Below are positions 14,924 through 24,286 of a stretch of DNA of 64,000 nucleotides, piece by piece; position 1 is the stretch's first letter; each line of letters starts with the position of its first letter. Both the position numbers and the translations under genes were made by a program. This DNA is from Pseudoalteromonas rubra (GTDB taxonomy: Bacteria; Pseudomonadota; Gammaproteobacteria; Enterobacterales; Alteromonadaceae). The notes beneath the pieces are model-generated. The model ran no database searches. It was given only the letters and a program-made list of their open reading frames with translations, and was not told where the DNA came from. The DNA lies in the NCBI RefSeq assembly GCF_000238295.3, contig NZ_AHCD03000030.1, positions 1 through 64,000 of the forward strand, given 5' to 3'.

Positions 14924-16717
14924 TCAGACCATAGGCTCAAGCACCTCTTCTGGCCTGCCATCTTGTGTGACTTTACCGTCTTTAATTTCAATAATGCGAT
15001 CCATCATAGCGAGCACGTTATAAGAGTGCGCAACCGATATCACGGTTTTGCCCTTCATCAGTGTTTTGAGAGACGCGATAAACTCAGCTTTAAGCACCGG
15101 GTCCAGGGCGCTGGTTGCTTCGTCCAGTAAGAGGATTTTTTTATCTCTGAGTATTGCTCTGGCCAATGCCAGGCGCTGCCGCTGGCCACCCGACAGTTGC
15201 CCGCCATTTTCTCCAATAAAGGCCGATAAGCCTGTGCGACCCCGGGCGTCAGTGTAGTTTTCTACAAACGTCAGGGCATTGGCCTGTGCCAGGGCTTGTT
15301 TCACAGCCTCCCGGCTGACGTTATTCAAACCGAACGCCACATTTTCATAAATGCTTTGGTTAAACAGGCCGATATCCTGGTTCAAAAAGCTAATCTCACC
15401 GCATACTTTGTCTGTTGGGTAGTCTTCGATGTTTTTACCATCAATATAAATCGCGCCCGCTTCAATTTCGTCAATGCCGGCAAGCATATTCAGCAGCGAC
15501 GATTTACCCGCACCGGAAGGGCCGATGATCCCGACTTTTTCACCGGCTTTGATTTTTAAAGACAGGTCGGTGAACAGCGGCGCTTTGTTCTCATAGCCAA
15601 ACTCCACCTGTTTAAAGGTGATTTTGCCGTTCGGGACATTAAAGTTGCCTTCGTCTTCTATGGGTTCTACATCTTCCAAAAATTCGTTGACGACCTCTCT
15701 GCCCACCGTAACCTGACCCCAGGAGACAAAGAAGGCATCAAACTCGTCCTGACACCATTCTGACAACGATATCACCCGGTAAACCAGGGCAAGCACCATG
15801 GAAAACTCACCAATTGAAATGCTGCCCTGCATCCACAGCTGCAAACACAATGCGCCCGTACCGACCACTAACAGACCATTGAGCAGGCCAACCACAGAGG
15901 CAAAGTTAGAGAACACACGGAATTCCTTCGCCACCACTCTGCGGTGTCGGGTGGCCCATTTCTCGGCGAACTGTTGTTCATAATCGGCGTTAGAAAGCAT
16001 TTTTACGGTGCGGATACGCGCAAAACGCTCGGTGAACTTCCCGGTGATCTGTGCGCAACTTTCTGCTTCGAGTCGGTTGGTGGTTTTGGCTTTGGGGATC
16101 CATTGCCCCAGCAACATCGCTAAAAACAGGCCGGTCCAGATCAGGAATGGCAGTGCCAGCCAGCCGTCAATGTTGCCCACATAAAATAGCAATGCCCCCA
16201 GAAACGCCAGTAAAAATCCGGCAAACCCACAAAACTGCAATACCACATCGATGATAGCCTCAGAGGTATCCACTATGACAATGGCGGTTGCGCCAGGATC
16301 ATCTTCTTCGTGGTAACTGGCAGGAGAGGCAATCAGGGTACGATACAATTTTATGATGGTATTTTTTTGCAGGTTTGGTCCGAGCAACTGATGAAACACC
16401 AGGTTTTTAATCAGGGTGATGGTGGGGATCACCACGGCGATGGCCACTGCGACGAGGGCCAGCGTGTGCCCTTTGTCATTGAGCTGTACGCTACCGCTTG
16501 CGCTATCCAGCCAGTCGACTAAGTCGCCTAAAAAGTCGAACGTCACAATCTGTAACAGGCCACCCAGCAAAGAAATAATAAAGGCGATGGCTATCCAGCC
16601 AGAGAACTCTTTGGTGCACTGGCGAATAAACGGCAGGTTGTGCTCTGCTGGTGTTAACTGGCTGTCAAAGGTGTCTTTGTGGCCTAATTTCTCAAATAGC
16701 TTAAATAGTGATTTCAT
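14924..16717 (-). CDS. ABC transporter, fused permease and ATPase
   Basis: The 597-residue half-transporter has a six-helix transmembrane domain (about 30-330) and a C-terminal ATPase. The ATPase carries Walker A GPSGAGKSS, the signature LSGGQRQR, Walker B ILLLDEATSALD and the H-loop SVAHS. This is the plan of ABCB-type exporters that work as dimers. It follows speE on the same strand by 150 bp, which hints at export of a polyamine-related compound, but that is only positional. Substrate unknown. Confidence 0.88.
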   Translation of the reverse strand: MKSLFKLFEKLGHKDTFDSQLTPAEHNLPFIRQCTKEFSGWIAIAFIISLLGGLLQIVTFDFLGDLVDWLDSASGSVQLNDKGHTLALVAVAIAVVIPTITLIKNLVFHQLLGPNLQKNTIIKLYRTLIASPASYHEEDDPGATAIVIVDTSEAIIDVVLQFCGFAGFLLAFLGALLFYVGNIDGWLALPFLIWTGLFLAMLLGQWIPKAKTTNRLEAESCAQITGKFTERFARIRTVKMLSNADYEQQFAEKWATRHRRVVAKEFRVFSNFASVVGLLNGLLVVGTGALCLQLWMQGSISIGEFSMVLALVYRVISLSEWCQDEFDAFFVSWGQVTVGREVVNEFLEDVEPIEDEGNFNVPNGKITFKQVEFGYENKAPLFTDLSLKIKAGEKVGIIGPSGAGKSSLLNMLAGIDEIEAGAIYIDGKNIEDYPTDKVCGEISFLNQDIGLFNQSIYENVAFGLNNVSREAVKQALAQANALTFVENYTDARGRTGLSAFIGENGGQLSGGQRQRLALARAILRDKKILLLDEATSALDPVLKAEFIASLKTLMKGKTVISVAHSYNVLAMMDRIIEIKDGKVTQDGRPEEVLEPMV

Positions 16718-16867
16718 TGTGTTGTGTGGTACCTGGGCGGATCGGGTTTTGCTCTGGCTGTGTTGCCGGAACCTGGCACAAATAAGCCACTGGCACGAGG
16801 ACAGGGTGTCGTGACAGTGGCTCTGAGTGTGATGGTAATTTACCTTTATGTCATGCAGGAGAAAGGC

Positions 16868-17830
16868 TTATTCGTCATCGTCACTCTGATTGGAGGTTGC
16901 CGGGGTGTAGTCATCCCAGTCTCCGGCTTCTGGCATCGACAGCTCATCCACGTTTTCGCACTTCACGGCCTGATTGACGTACTCCCGCATGTCTTTTGAC
17001 AGGAAGAAGGCACCAAAGTGGGCCTCAGGTGAATAGTACTTAGTGTGAATGTCGGCCTGAGTAAAGCGTGATTCCAGTTCATCAAGCGACAGTGTGTTTA
17101 TAGTGCCACTGCGTGTTGCCCAGATAAAAGCATGAGAGCCGCCAAAGTAGTCGTAACAGCCACCCATATAAATGCCCGCAGGGTTGTTAAATGCCTGGGT
17201 TAAACGCGACACCATAGATTGCATCATGTAAGGTTCAAAATACGGTGTACCGCCTTGTGCGACCAAAATCCCGTTTTGTTTCAATGCAGTTAAGCAATTG
17301 CCAAAGAAAGACTGGGTAAACAGGGTTTCTGATGCGCCGCCATCTGGATCTGCTGCATCCAGGATGATGAGATCAAAGCAATCACTGTACTGAGAGATGA
17401 TTTCTGCGCCATCTCCTATGCGCAAGACAAACCTGGGGTCATCAAATGCGCCGTTGTTGATCTCGGGTAAAAACTCGCGGCTTAATTGAATGATTTGCTC
17501 ATCAATATCCACCATCACGACGTTTTCGACGCTCTTATGCTTTAGGACTTCACGGGCACTGCCGCCGTCTCCGCCACCCACAATCAGCACGTTTTTAATT
17601 TTGCCGTGAAACAGGATTGGGACATGCGCCATCATTTCATGATAAATGTGCTCACCCTTGGTGGTGACCTGAATACCATCGTCTATGCGCATTACTTTAC
17701 CCAGATGGCGGGTTTCGAAGATGCTGACATCCTGGAACTCGGTTTCTACGTCGACCAAATCTTTTTCTGAACGAAGTGCAATGTGAACGCCACTTGTCAT
17801 TTGCTCGTAATGCCAATTAATTTTAGTCAT
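16868..17830 (-). CDS. speE: Spermidine synthase (polyamine aminopropyltransferase)
   Basis: The 320-residue enzyme has GGGDGGSAREVLKH for decarboxylated-SAM binding, DIDEQII for the acidic ribose contact and the catalytic-region LIILDAADPDG. It transfers the aminopropyl group from decarboxylated SAM to putrescine. It lies 19 bp downstream of speD, with which it supplies the full pathway. The C-terminal 30 residues are acidic and go beyond the minimal family length. Confidence 0.9.
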   Translation of the reverse strand: MTKINWHYEQMTSGVHIALRSEKDLVDVETEFQDVSIFETRHLGKVMRIDDGIQVTTKGEHIYHEMMAHVPILFHGKIKNVLIVGGGDGGSAREVLKHKSVENVVMVDIDEQIIQLSREFLPEINNGAFDDPRFVLRIGDGAEIISQYSDCFDLIILDAADPDGGASETLFTQSFFGNCLTALKQNGILVAQGGTPYFEPYMMQSMVSRLTQAFNNPAGIYMGGCYDYFGGSHAFIWATRSGTINTLSLDELESRFTQADIHTKYYSPEAHFGAFFLSKDMREYVNQAVKCENVDELSMPEAGDWDDYTPATSNQSDDDE

Positions 17831-17849
17831 GTGCGTGAATACTCCGTTG

Positions 17850-18287
17850 TTATGCGGTTTTTAGGGTTGCGTGTAACTGGTTATCTAACAGGGGCTGAAA
17901 TGCTCCGTTGCGACTCACTGATCCACCCCGGGTGAGGGTATTAATGACCATTCGGCCCGGCTGAAAACACGCCTCTATTACCGGCAGGCACAGTTCAGGC
18001 TGCGCTTCACCGCACATAAAAATGTCCATGGCAGCAAAGTTGTACTCTGGCCAGGTGTGAATAGAAATATGGCTTTCGGCCAGAATGATCATCCCCGACA
18101 CACCGCCATTGGTTTCAAATGGGTGTAAATGGGTTTTCAGAACGGTGGCGTTTGCAGCGTTGGCACACTCAATCATCATCTTTTCTATGTGCGCTTCACC
18201 TATCAGGTTAGACGCATCAAACAGGTCGACAATAATGTGCTGACCCAAAGGGTAAACCGACTGTGACTCTGATGAGGGGATAGTCAT
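17850..18287 (-). CDS. speD: S-adenosylmethionine decarboxylase proenzyme
   Basis: The 145-residue protein has GMIILAESHISIHTWPE, in which cleavage before the serine of ESHIS creates the pyruvoyl cofactor. The product, decarboxylated SAM, feeds SpeE next door. The ATG at 18287 has AAGGAA 5 bases upstream; the longer frame to 18365 adds sequence unlike the family. The short length matches the bacterial SpeH type rather than the long E. coli SpeD. Confidence 0.88.
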   Translation of the reverse strand: MTIPSSESQSVYPLGQHIIVDLFDASNLIGEAHIEKMMIECANAANATVLKTHLHPFETNGGVSGMIILAESHISIHTWPEYNFAAMDIFMCGEAQPELCLPVIEACFQPGRMVINTLTRGGSVSRNGAFQPLLDNQLHATLKTA

Positions 18288-18799
18288 ATGTTTCCTTAAT
18301 GCTGAGTGTAATTGCCGCTTGGCTGGCCAGGCGCTGTCCAGTGTGTTTGAACTGGTACAGACCAATTTTCAAGCATCGGGTATACCGCAATTGATGGCCA
18401 GTGAAACAAGCATGTTGTGAATGCAGACATTCCATCATTGAAATGTGCAACGAGTGTGGAGTCAGGCATGCATGCTGAAGCAGGCGGGTTAGTACGCAGT
18501 AGGTGGTTATTACAGTTCTTATAAAAAACACAATGGGTTCATAAAGTTGTGACTTCACAAATCAAGCAGGTTGGGCCAGGATAAGCACTGAAAAATGATG
18601 TGTTGTTTTGACTAGGTGTTTAAATAAGCCGGACAATGCGCGTTTAACGCGATGAATCGTCGTCGAGGACCACGCTACAAAGGAGCACTGTCATTGAAAG
18701 TTTTTGTCTTTGGAAAGCGGTTGACCCCTAAAGCAGGCGGTGGTGGTTTAATGGATGCTGTACTATCAGCGACCAGTATGTAAGTGGAAGGTAGTTCCA
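18288..18799. other. Gene-poor interval
   Basis: This is about 510 bp between divergent genes. It should contain the speDE promoter and the promoter of the small membrane gene. No RNA element or repeat could be identified by eye. Confidence 0.4.
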
Positions 18800-19111
18800 A
18801 TGAATAAGAAACTGTTGCTTTTGAAGCTTCCAATGAGTGTTGCGATCGTACTTTGTACAAAAGGAGGTTACTTTTTAGGAGTGCCTCTTTTTGCTATATA
18901 TTACTTCTTATCCTATCGAAAGGTTATTGAATCGAAAGAATTTACTGAACATGACAAAAGGCTTTTTAAAAAAACGCCGTATTGCATCGCCGTTGCTGCG
19001 CTGGGTGGCGGTTTAGAAAGCTTGTTCATATACGGGATTGCAGGCGTATGGTACGTGTACTATTTATTGAGTCTTGACCCTGAAGCTGATAATGAAAAAC
19101 AGCACCACTGA
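18800..19111 (+). CDS. Small membrane protein
   Basis: ATG 18800 has GGAAGG 8 bases upstream and gives 103 residues with hydrophobic stretches near 8-20, 25-40, 65-80 and 80-95. The sequence GGYFLGVPLFAIYYFLSYRK and the C-terminal YVYYLLSLDPE are distinctive. Family not recognised. Confidence 0.65.
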   Translation: MNKKLLLLKLPMSVAIVLCTKGGYFLGVPLFAIYYFLSYRKVIESKEFTEHDKRLFKKTPYCIAVAALGGGLESLFIYGIAGVWYVYYLLSLDPEADNEKQHH

Positions 19112-19207
19112 CAGCTGCTTAAATCAGGCGCTTATCGAGTGCATATTTGTGCAATAGTGCCCGAGCGATGTTCACAAGAGTGAGGGATTCGTTTTCGGGC
19201 ATAAAAA

Positions 19208-19234
19208 AACCGTCCACAATGGGACGGTTTTTTT
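19208..19234. terminator. Bidirectional terminator
   Basis: CCGTCC (19210-19215) pairs with GGACGG (19222-19227), flanked by A7 and T7 tracts. It can stop both the small membrane gene and the leftward tRNA-Ser transcript. Confidence 0.85.
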
Positions 19235-19242
19235 AAAAGCAA

Positions 19243-19335
19243 TGGCGGAGAAGGAGGGATTCGAACCCTCGATAGGGCTACAAACCCTATACTCCCTTAG
19301 CAGGGGAGCGCCTTCAGCCACTCGGCCACCTCTCC
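19243..19335 (-). tRNA. tRNA-Ser (GCT)
   Basis: The minus strand folds into a serine tRNA with long variable arm: acceptor GGAGAGG, anticodon loop CTGCTAA (GCT), T-arm GAGGGTTCGAATCCCTC, discriminator G and encoded CCA. The length is 93 nt. Confidence 0.95.
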
Positions 19336-19353
19336 GGCGCAAAAACTTGAAAA

Positions 19354-19444
19354 TGGCGGAGAGATAGGGATTTGAACCCTAGATACGCTATTAACGTATG
19401 CCGGTTTTCAAGACCGGTGCTTTCAACCACTCAGCCATCTCTCC
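19354..19444 (-). tRNA. tRNA-Ser (TGA), copy 1
   Basis: On the minus strand: acceptor GGAGAGA, anticodon loop CTTGAAA (TGA), long variable arm, T-arm AGGGTTCAAATCCCT, and terminal GCCA. The length is 91 nt. Confidence 0.95.
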
Positions 19445-19643
19445 ATGGGCAACGATAATACTTAGCGAATTTAGCGCTGTAAATAGTTTTTGAATTGTTT
19501 GCTTAAATTTTGTACGGATAAGTGCAGTTTTTTACGACTTTGACCGATTTATGGCCGGTTGGGTGTATTTTATGATATTGAAATAGAGGTAATGAGGGGG
19601 AAGAGGGCATGAACGGTTGGGGGAGCTCATGCCCGAGGCAGAC

Positions 19644-19793
19644 TTACTTATACATAACCACCTGACTTAACATCAGTTGTTTACCCATGTTATTTAACCA
19701 AGCCGTTAGTTTAAAGCGACGCTTGATGACTGGCGCTTCGACTGTGTTTAGGGTGGTTTGCGTGTTGCTGCACGCTGCAGCTGAATTAAGCAT
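19644..19793 (-). CDS. Putative small protein, 49 residues (copy 1)
   Basis: ATG 19793 has GAGGAG 6 bases upstream, a strong ribosome site, and encodes MLNSAAACSNTQTTLNTVEA followed by a basic, hydrophobic tail with RRFKLTAWLNN. The frame can start earlier at 19841, without a good ribosome site. Not recognised. It is leftward, with an AT-rich upstream region shared with the kinase gene. Confidence 0.45.
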   Translation of the reverse strand: MLNSAAACSNTQTTLNTVEAPVIKRRFKLTAWLNNMGKQLMLSQVVMYK

Positions 19794-20091
19794 GTCTGAC
19801 TCCTCAAGATCTTTTAATGTAATGATTGTCTGTATCGACATGGTTATTTTGCGTGCATTGTGGCTAAAAATAAAACGATAAAAATTGCTGGTGACGGATT
19901 AAAAAAACTAATGTAAATAAGGTTTTTATATCCTATTTAGATGTGGGTTTTATTTTTTATTCACTTTTATGAATACGTGATTGTTGATTTTTTCGTTTTA
20001 TTTTTAGTTATTTATCGTTTTGATTTTAATTTTCCCGAATTTGTTTTGGGTAATTATTCAGATAAATTGATTTTGTTGTTTTGGGGGTTGT

Positions 20092-20634
20092 TTGTTAGTT
20101 GTATATAAACCGGGAAGTGGGCGAAAATTGCAACGCCATGTACGTTGGTTACGCGCGCAGGCTGAGCAACGCCAGATCACCCTCAGCTGGTATGAGACAA
20201 CCGGATTTTATGGCCGGGATTATGACGCGATCCGGTTGCTGCTCCAGGTTGAGTCGGCGGTTGTGGTGGTCGGGGGTGATGGGACCATCAACCTGGTTGT
20301 CAATGCGATGTGTGGATCATCGGCTCAGCTGGCATGTCTGCCTGCGGGCACGGGCAATGATTTTTGCCGTCAGTTTGGTTACACAGAAAAGCAATGGCGC
20401 GCGACGGTCTTTTCATCACACTGTATCGCATTAGACCTGGGCGCAATAGGCGAGCGCTGTTTTGTGAATATTGCCGGAGTAGGATTTAATGCAGATGTTG
20501 TGCAAAGCCTGCGAGGACAAAAGCATGGCGGGGCACTGAGCTATGTCTGGGGCGGTCTCAAGCAGTTGTTTTGTGCGCCAACTATTGAGCTCAAAACGGC
20601 TCAGGGCAGGGGCTTAACACGCGCAAAAACTTGA
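20092..20634 (+). pseudogene. Diacylglycerol-kinase-family gene, 3'-truncated (copy 1)
   Basis: The first 176 codons are identical to the complete gene at 21376. They retain the GGDGTIN and PAGTGNDF motifs of the catalytic domain. The frame then crosses the duplication junction at 20620 and stops after a few foreign residues. The C-terminal domain needed for a stable lipid-kinase fold is lost. Confidence 0.85.
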
Positions 20635-20637
20635 AAA

Positions 20638-20728
20638 TGGCGGAGAGATAGGGATTTGAACCCTAGATACGCTATTAACGTATGCCGGTTTTCAAGACCG
20701 GTGCTTTCAACCACTCAGCCATCTCTCC
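20638..20728 (-). tRNA. tRNA-Ser (TGA), copy 2
   Basis: It appears identical to the tRNA at 19354-19444, offset by 1284 bp. Confidence 0.95.
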
Positions 20729-20927
20729 ATGGGCAACGATAATACTTAGCGAATTTAGCGCTGTAAATAGTTTTTGAATTGTTTGCTTAAATTTTGTACG
20801 GATAAGTGCAGTTTTTTACGACTTTGACCGATTTATGGCCGGTTGGGTGTATTTTATGATATTGAAATAGAGGTAATGAGGGGGAAGAGGGCATGAACGG
20901 TTGGGGGAGCTCATGCCCGAGGCAGAC

Positions 20928-21077
20928 TTACTTATACATAACCACCTGACTTAACATCAGTTGTTTACCCATGTTATTTAACCAAGCCGTTAGTTTAAAG
21001 CGACGCTTGATGACTGGCGCTTCGACTGTGTTTAGGGTGGTTTGCGTGTTGCTGCACGCTGCAGCTGAATTAAGCAT
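20928..21077 (-). CDS. Putative small protein, 49 residues (copy 2)
   Basis: It is identical to the frame at 19644-19793, including the GAGGAG ribosome site. Confidence 0.45.
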   Translation of the reverse strand: MLNSAAACSNTQTTLNTVEAPVIKRRFKLTAWLNNMGKQLMLSQVVMYK

Positions 21078-21375
21078 GTCTGACTCCTCAAGATCTTTTA
21101 ATGTAATGATTGTCTGTATCGACATGGTTATTTTGCGTGCATTGTGGCTAAAAATAAAACGATAAAAATTGCTGGTGACGGATTAAAAAAACTAATGTAA
21201 ATAAGGTTTTTATATCCTATTTAGATGTGGGTTTTATTTTTTATTCACTTTTATGAATACGTGATTGTTGATTTTTTCGTTTTATTTTTAGTTATTTATC
21301 GTTTTGATTTTAATTTTCCCGAATTTGTTTTGGGTAATTATTCAGATAAATTGATTTTGTTGTTTTGGGGGTTGT

Positions 21376-22239
21376 TTGTTAGTTGTATATAAACCGGGAA
21401 GTGGGCGAAAATTGCAACGCCATGTACGTTGGTTACGCGCGCAGGCTGAGCAACGCCAGATCACCCTCAGCTGGTATGAGACAACCGGATTTTATGGCCG
21501 GGATTATGACGCGATCCGGTTGCTGCTCCAGGTTGAGTCGGCGGTTGTGGTGGTCGGGGGTGATGGGACCATCAACCTGGTTGTCAATGCGATGTGTGGA
21601 TCATCGGCTCAGCTGGCATGTCTGCCTGCGGGCACGGGCAATGATTTTTGCCGTCAGTTTGGTTACACAGAAAAGCAATGGCGCGCGACGGTCTTTTCAT
21701 CACACTGTATCGCATTAGACCTGGGCGCAATAGGCGAGCGCTGTTTTGTGAATATTGCCGGAGTAGGATTTAATGCAGATGTTGTGCAAAGCCTGCGAGG
21801 ACAAAAGCATGGCGGGGCACTGAGCTATGTCTGGGGCGGTCTCAAGCAGTTGTTTTGTGCGCCAACTATTGAGCTCAAAACGGCTCAGGGCAGGGGCTTA
21901 ACACAGGGCATGATGTTACTTCTGGCTAATGGCCGTTTTTTTGCTGCCGGGCTGCAACCTGCGCCTTTAGCACAGTTGCAGGATGGTCAACTGGAGTGTG
22001 TGTGGTTTTCTGCCAAAACTTGGTGGCAGCGGCTGATTGTGTTTGCGGCGATGCTGATGGGATGCCATCAGCGCTTACCCTGGGTGCACCGGGAAAAGCG
22101 CACCCAGCTGGATATTGTGACGTCAGGGCTGGCCGTGGAGGCAGACGGCGACCTGGTAGCCACAACGCCAGTGACGATCCGCAGCCTGCCTGGGGCCATA
22201 CAACTCAGGAATTTGCCCGGGACGGCGTCGTCGGACTGA
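21376..22239 (+). CDS. Diacylglycerol-kinase-family lipid kinase (copy 2, complete)
   Basis: The 287-residue protein has the DAGK catalytic signature: LVVYKPGSGR near the start, GGDGTINLVVNAM around 60 and PAGTGNDFCRQFG around 85. The C-terminal beta domain is present. Members phosphorylate diacylglycerol or related lipids (YegS/BmrU type). TTG 21376 is the likely start, since translation from it matches the family N-terminus and GGGGG lies about 4 bases upstream. The last 35 bp overlap, tail to tail, the end of the EamA gene. Confidence 0.85.
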   Translation: MLVVYKPGSGRKLQRHVRWLRAQAEQRQITLSWYETTGFYGRDYDAIRLLLQVESAVVVVGGDGTINLVVNAMCGSSAQLACLPAGTGNDFCRQFGYTEKQWRATVFSSHCIALDLGAIGERCFVNIAGVGFNADVVQSLRGQKHGGALSYVWGGLKQLFCAPTIELKTAQGRGLTQGMMLLLANGRFFAAGLQPAPLAQLQDGQLECVWFSAKTWWQRLIVFAAMLMGCHQRLPWVHREKRTQLDIVTSGLAVEADGDLVATTPVTIRSLPGAIQLRNLPGTASSD

Positions 22240-22773
22240 GCCAGGCGCGAATACGCTGGTACGGAGTGAGCACAATGGCGTTACCAATCAGCACCAAAGA
22301 GAAGCCGATAAAGGTGTTGAGCTGCCAAACAAACCCTTCAAACCAGGTGCTGAGTGTCACTGCGACCAGTGGAAACAGCACAATCAGGTAGCTGGCTTTT
22401 TCCGGGCCAATGTTTTTTAGCAAGTGGAAGTAACAGGCAAACGCGATCACCGTGCCAAACACCGACAAGTACAATAATGACCCCCAATATTGCGCATCGG
22501 CCTCAATACTAAACTGTAATGGGCTGAACGCCACATAGCCGCCTAAAAATAGCGCGCTATACAGCATACCCCAGGCATTTCCCTGCAACACCCCGATCTG
22601 GCGATTGGAATTACGCACACTGACCATGTTGCCGAGCGAGGCGATAAACATACCAGCCAGTGCCAGCAGTAACCCGATGAAAGCGTCGCTGTTGAGATCG
22701 GCATTGATCAAGTCCTGCCAAAATAAGCTGACGATGCCACCGAGTCCCAGTGCTGCACCAAGGTAGATGCGAC
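22205..22773 (-). pseudogene. EamA transporter gene, 5'-truncated by duplication
   Basis: It matches the last 189 codons of the intact gene at 24252-25172. The 5' part, about five transmembrane helices and the promoter, is missing at the 22773 junction. A chance ATG at the junction makes the frame look complete but gives only half a transporter. Confidence 0.88.
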
Positions 22774-22974
22774 CCATGGGCAACGATAATACTTAGCGAA
22801 TTTAGCGCTGTAAATAGTTTTTGAATTGTTTGCTTAAATTTTGTACGGATAAGTGCAGTTTTTTACGACTTTGACCGATTTATGGCCGGTTGGGTGTATT
22901 TTATGATATTGAAATAGAGGTAATGAGGGGGAAGAGGGCATGAACGGTTGGGGGAGCTCATGCCCGAGGCAGAC

Positions 22975-23124
22975 TTACTTATACATAACCACCTGACTTA
23001 ACATCAGTTGTTTACCCATGTTATTTAACCAAGCCGTTAGTTTAAAGCGACGCTTGATGACTGGCGCTTCGACTGTGTTTAGGGTGGTTTGCGTGTTGCT
23101 GCACGCTGCAGCTGAATTAAGCAT
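22975..23124 (-). CDS. Putative small protein, 49 residues (copy 3)
   Basis: It is identical to the frames at 19644 and 20928, with the same GAGGAG site. Confidence 0.45.
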   Translation of the reverse strand: MLNSAAACSNTQTTLNTVEAPVIKRRFKLTAWLNNMGKQLMLSQVVMYK

Positions 23125-23422
23125 GTCTGACTCCTCAAGATCTTTTAATGTAATGATTGTCTGTATCGACATGGTTATTTTGCGTGCATTGTGGCTAAAA
23201 ATAAAACGATAAAAATTGCTGGTGACGGATTAAAAAAACTAATGTAAATAAGGTTTTTATATCCTATTTAGATGTGGGTTTTATTTTTTATTCACTTTTA
23301 TGAATACGTGATTGTTGATTTTTTCGTTTTATTTTTAGTTATTTATCGTTTTGATTTTAATTTTCCCGAATTTGTTTTGGGTAATTATTCAGATAAATTG
23401 ATTTTGTTGTTTTGGGGGTTGT

Positions 23423-24286
23423 TTGTTAGTTGTATATAAACCGGGAAGTGGGCGAAAATTGCAACGCCATGTACGTTGGTTACGCGCGCAGGCTGAGCAA
23501 CGCCAGATCACCCTCAGCTGGTATGAGACAACCGGATTTTATGGCCGGGATTATGACGCGATCCGGTTGCTGCTCCAGGTTGAGTCGGCGGTTGTGGTGG
23601 TCGGGGGTGATGGGACCATCAACCTGGTTGTCAATGCGATGTGTGGATCATCGGCTCAGCTGGCATGTCTGCCTGCGGGCACGGGCAATGATTTTTGCCG
23701 TCAGTTTGGTTACACAGAAAAGCAATGGCGCGCGACGGTCTTTTCATCACACTGTATCGCATTAGACCTGGGCGCAATAGGCGAGCGCTGTTTTGTGAAT
23801 ATTGCCGGAGTAGGATTTAATGCAGATGTTGTGCAAAGCCTGCGAGGACAAAAGCATGGCGGGGCACTGAGCTATGTCTGGGGCGGTCTCAAGCAGTTGT
23901 TTTGTGCGCCAACTATTGAGCTCAAAACGGCTCAGGGCAGGGGCTTAACACAGGGCATGATGTTACTTCTGGCTAATGGCCGTTTTTTTGCTGCCGGGCT
24001 GCAACCTGCGCCTTTAGCACAGTTGCAGGATGGTCAACTGGAGTGTGTGTGGTTTTCTGCCAAAACTTGGTGGCAGCGGCTGATTGTGTTTGCGGCGATG
24101 CTGATGGGATGCCATCAGCGCTTACCCTGGGTGCACCGGGAAAAGCGCACCCAGCTGGATATTGTGACGTCAGGGCTGGCCGTGGAGGCAGACGGCGACC
24201 TGGTAGCCACAACGCCAGTGACGATCCGCAGCCTGCCTGGGGCCATACAACTCAGGAATTTGCCCGGGACGGCGTCGTCGGACTGA
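23423..24286 (+). CDS. Diacylglycerol-kinase-family lipid kinase (copy 3, complete)
   Basis: It encodes the same 287 residues as the gene at 21376 and overlaps the intact EamA gene tail to tail by 35 bp. This is probably the original locus, since its 3' neighbour is intact. Confidence 0.85.
   Translation: MLVVYKPGSGRKLQRHVRWLRAQAEQRQITLSWYETTGFYGRDYDAIRLLLQVESAVVVVGGDGTINLVVNAMCGSSAQLACLPAGTGNDFCRQFGYTEKQWRATVFSSHCIALDLGAIGERCFVNIAGVGFNADVVQSLRGQKHGGALSYVWGGLKQLFCAPTIELKTAQGRGLTQGMMLLLANGRFFAAGLQPAPLAQLQDGQLECVWFSAKTWWQRLIVFAAMLMGCHQRLPWVHREKRTQLDIVTSGLAVEADGDLVATTPVTIRSLPGAIQLRNLPGTASSD

Larger units (their letters stand above)
19337..20620. repeat. 1284-bp duplication unit, copy 1 (ends in truncated kinase)
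   Basis: Sequence from GCGCAAAAACTTG at 19337 to the middle of the kinase gene recurs from 20621. The junction AACAC/GCGC shows no clear homology. The unit contains tRNA-Ser(TGA), a small frame and the first 176 codons of the kinase. Confidence 0.9.
20621..22774. repeat. Second copy of the duplicated segment (2047-bp unit)
   Basis: This copy has tRNA-Ser(TGA), the small frame, a complete kinase gene and the 3' part of the EamA gene. At about 22773-22775 it jumps, through two shared C bases, back to the sequence right after the tRNA (CATGGGCAACG), beginning the third copy with a 2047-bp period. Confidence 0.9.

Noticed and set aside
14660..15130. 156-codon rightward frame
   Set aside because: Half of it lies opposite the ABC transporter gene; no ribosome site, no motif, no typical start context.
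18288..18799. Riboswitch upstream of speD
   Set aside because: No conserved fold could be recognised by eye; a covariance-model search would be needed.
19243..20728. Prophage or island attachment at the tRNA-Ser genes
   Set aside because: The duplicated segments contain no integrase or phage genes and the junctions are not within the tRNA 3' end.
22043..22391. 131-codon frame overlapping kinase and EamA ends
   Set aside because: It lies in another frame across two well-supported genes and repeats only because the region is duplicated.
22205..22783. Reading the truncated EamA frame as a separate five-helix transporter
   Set aside because: The first codons come from the duplication junction and the rest is identical to the 3' part of the intact gene.
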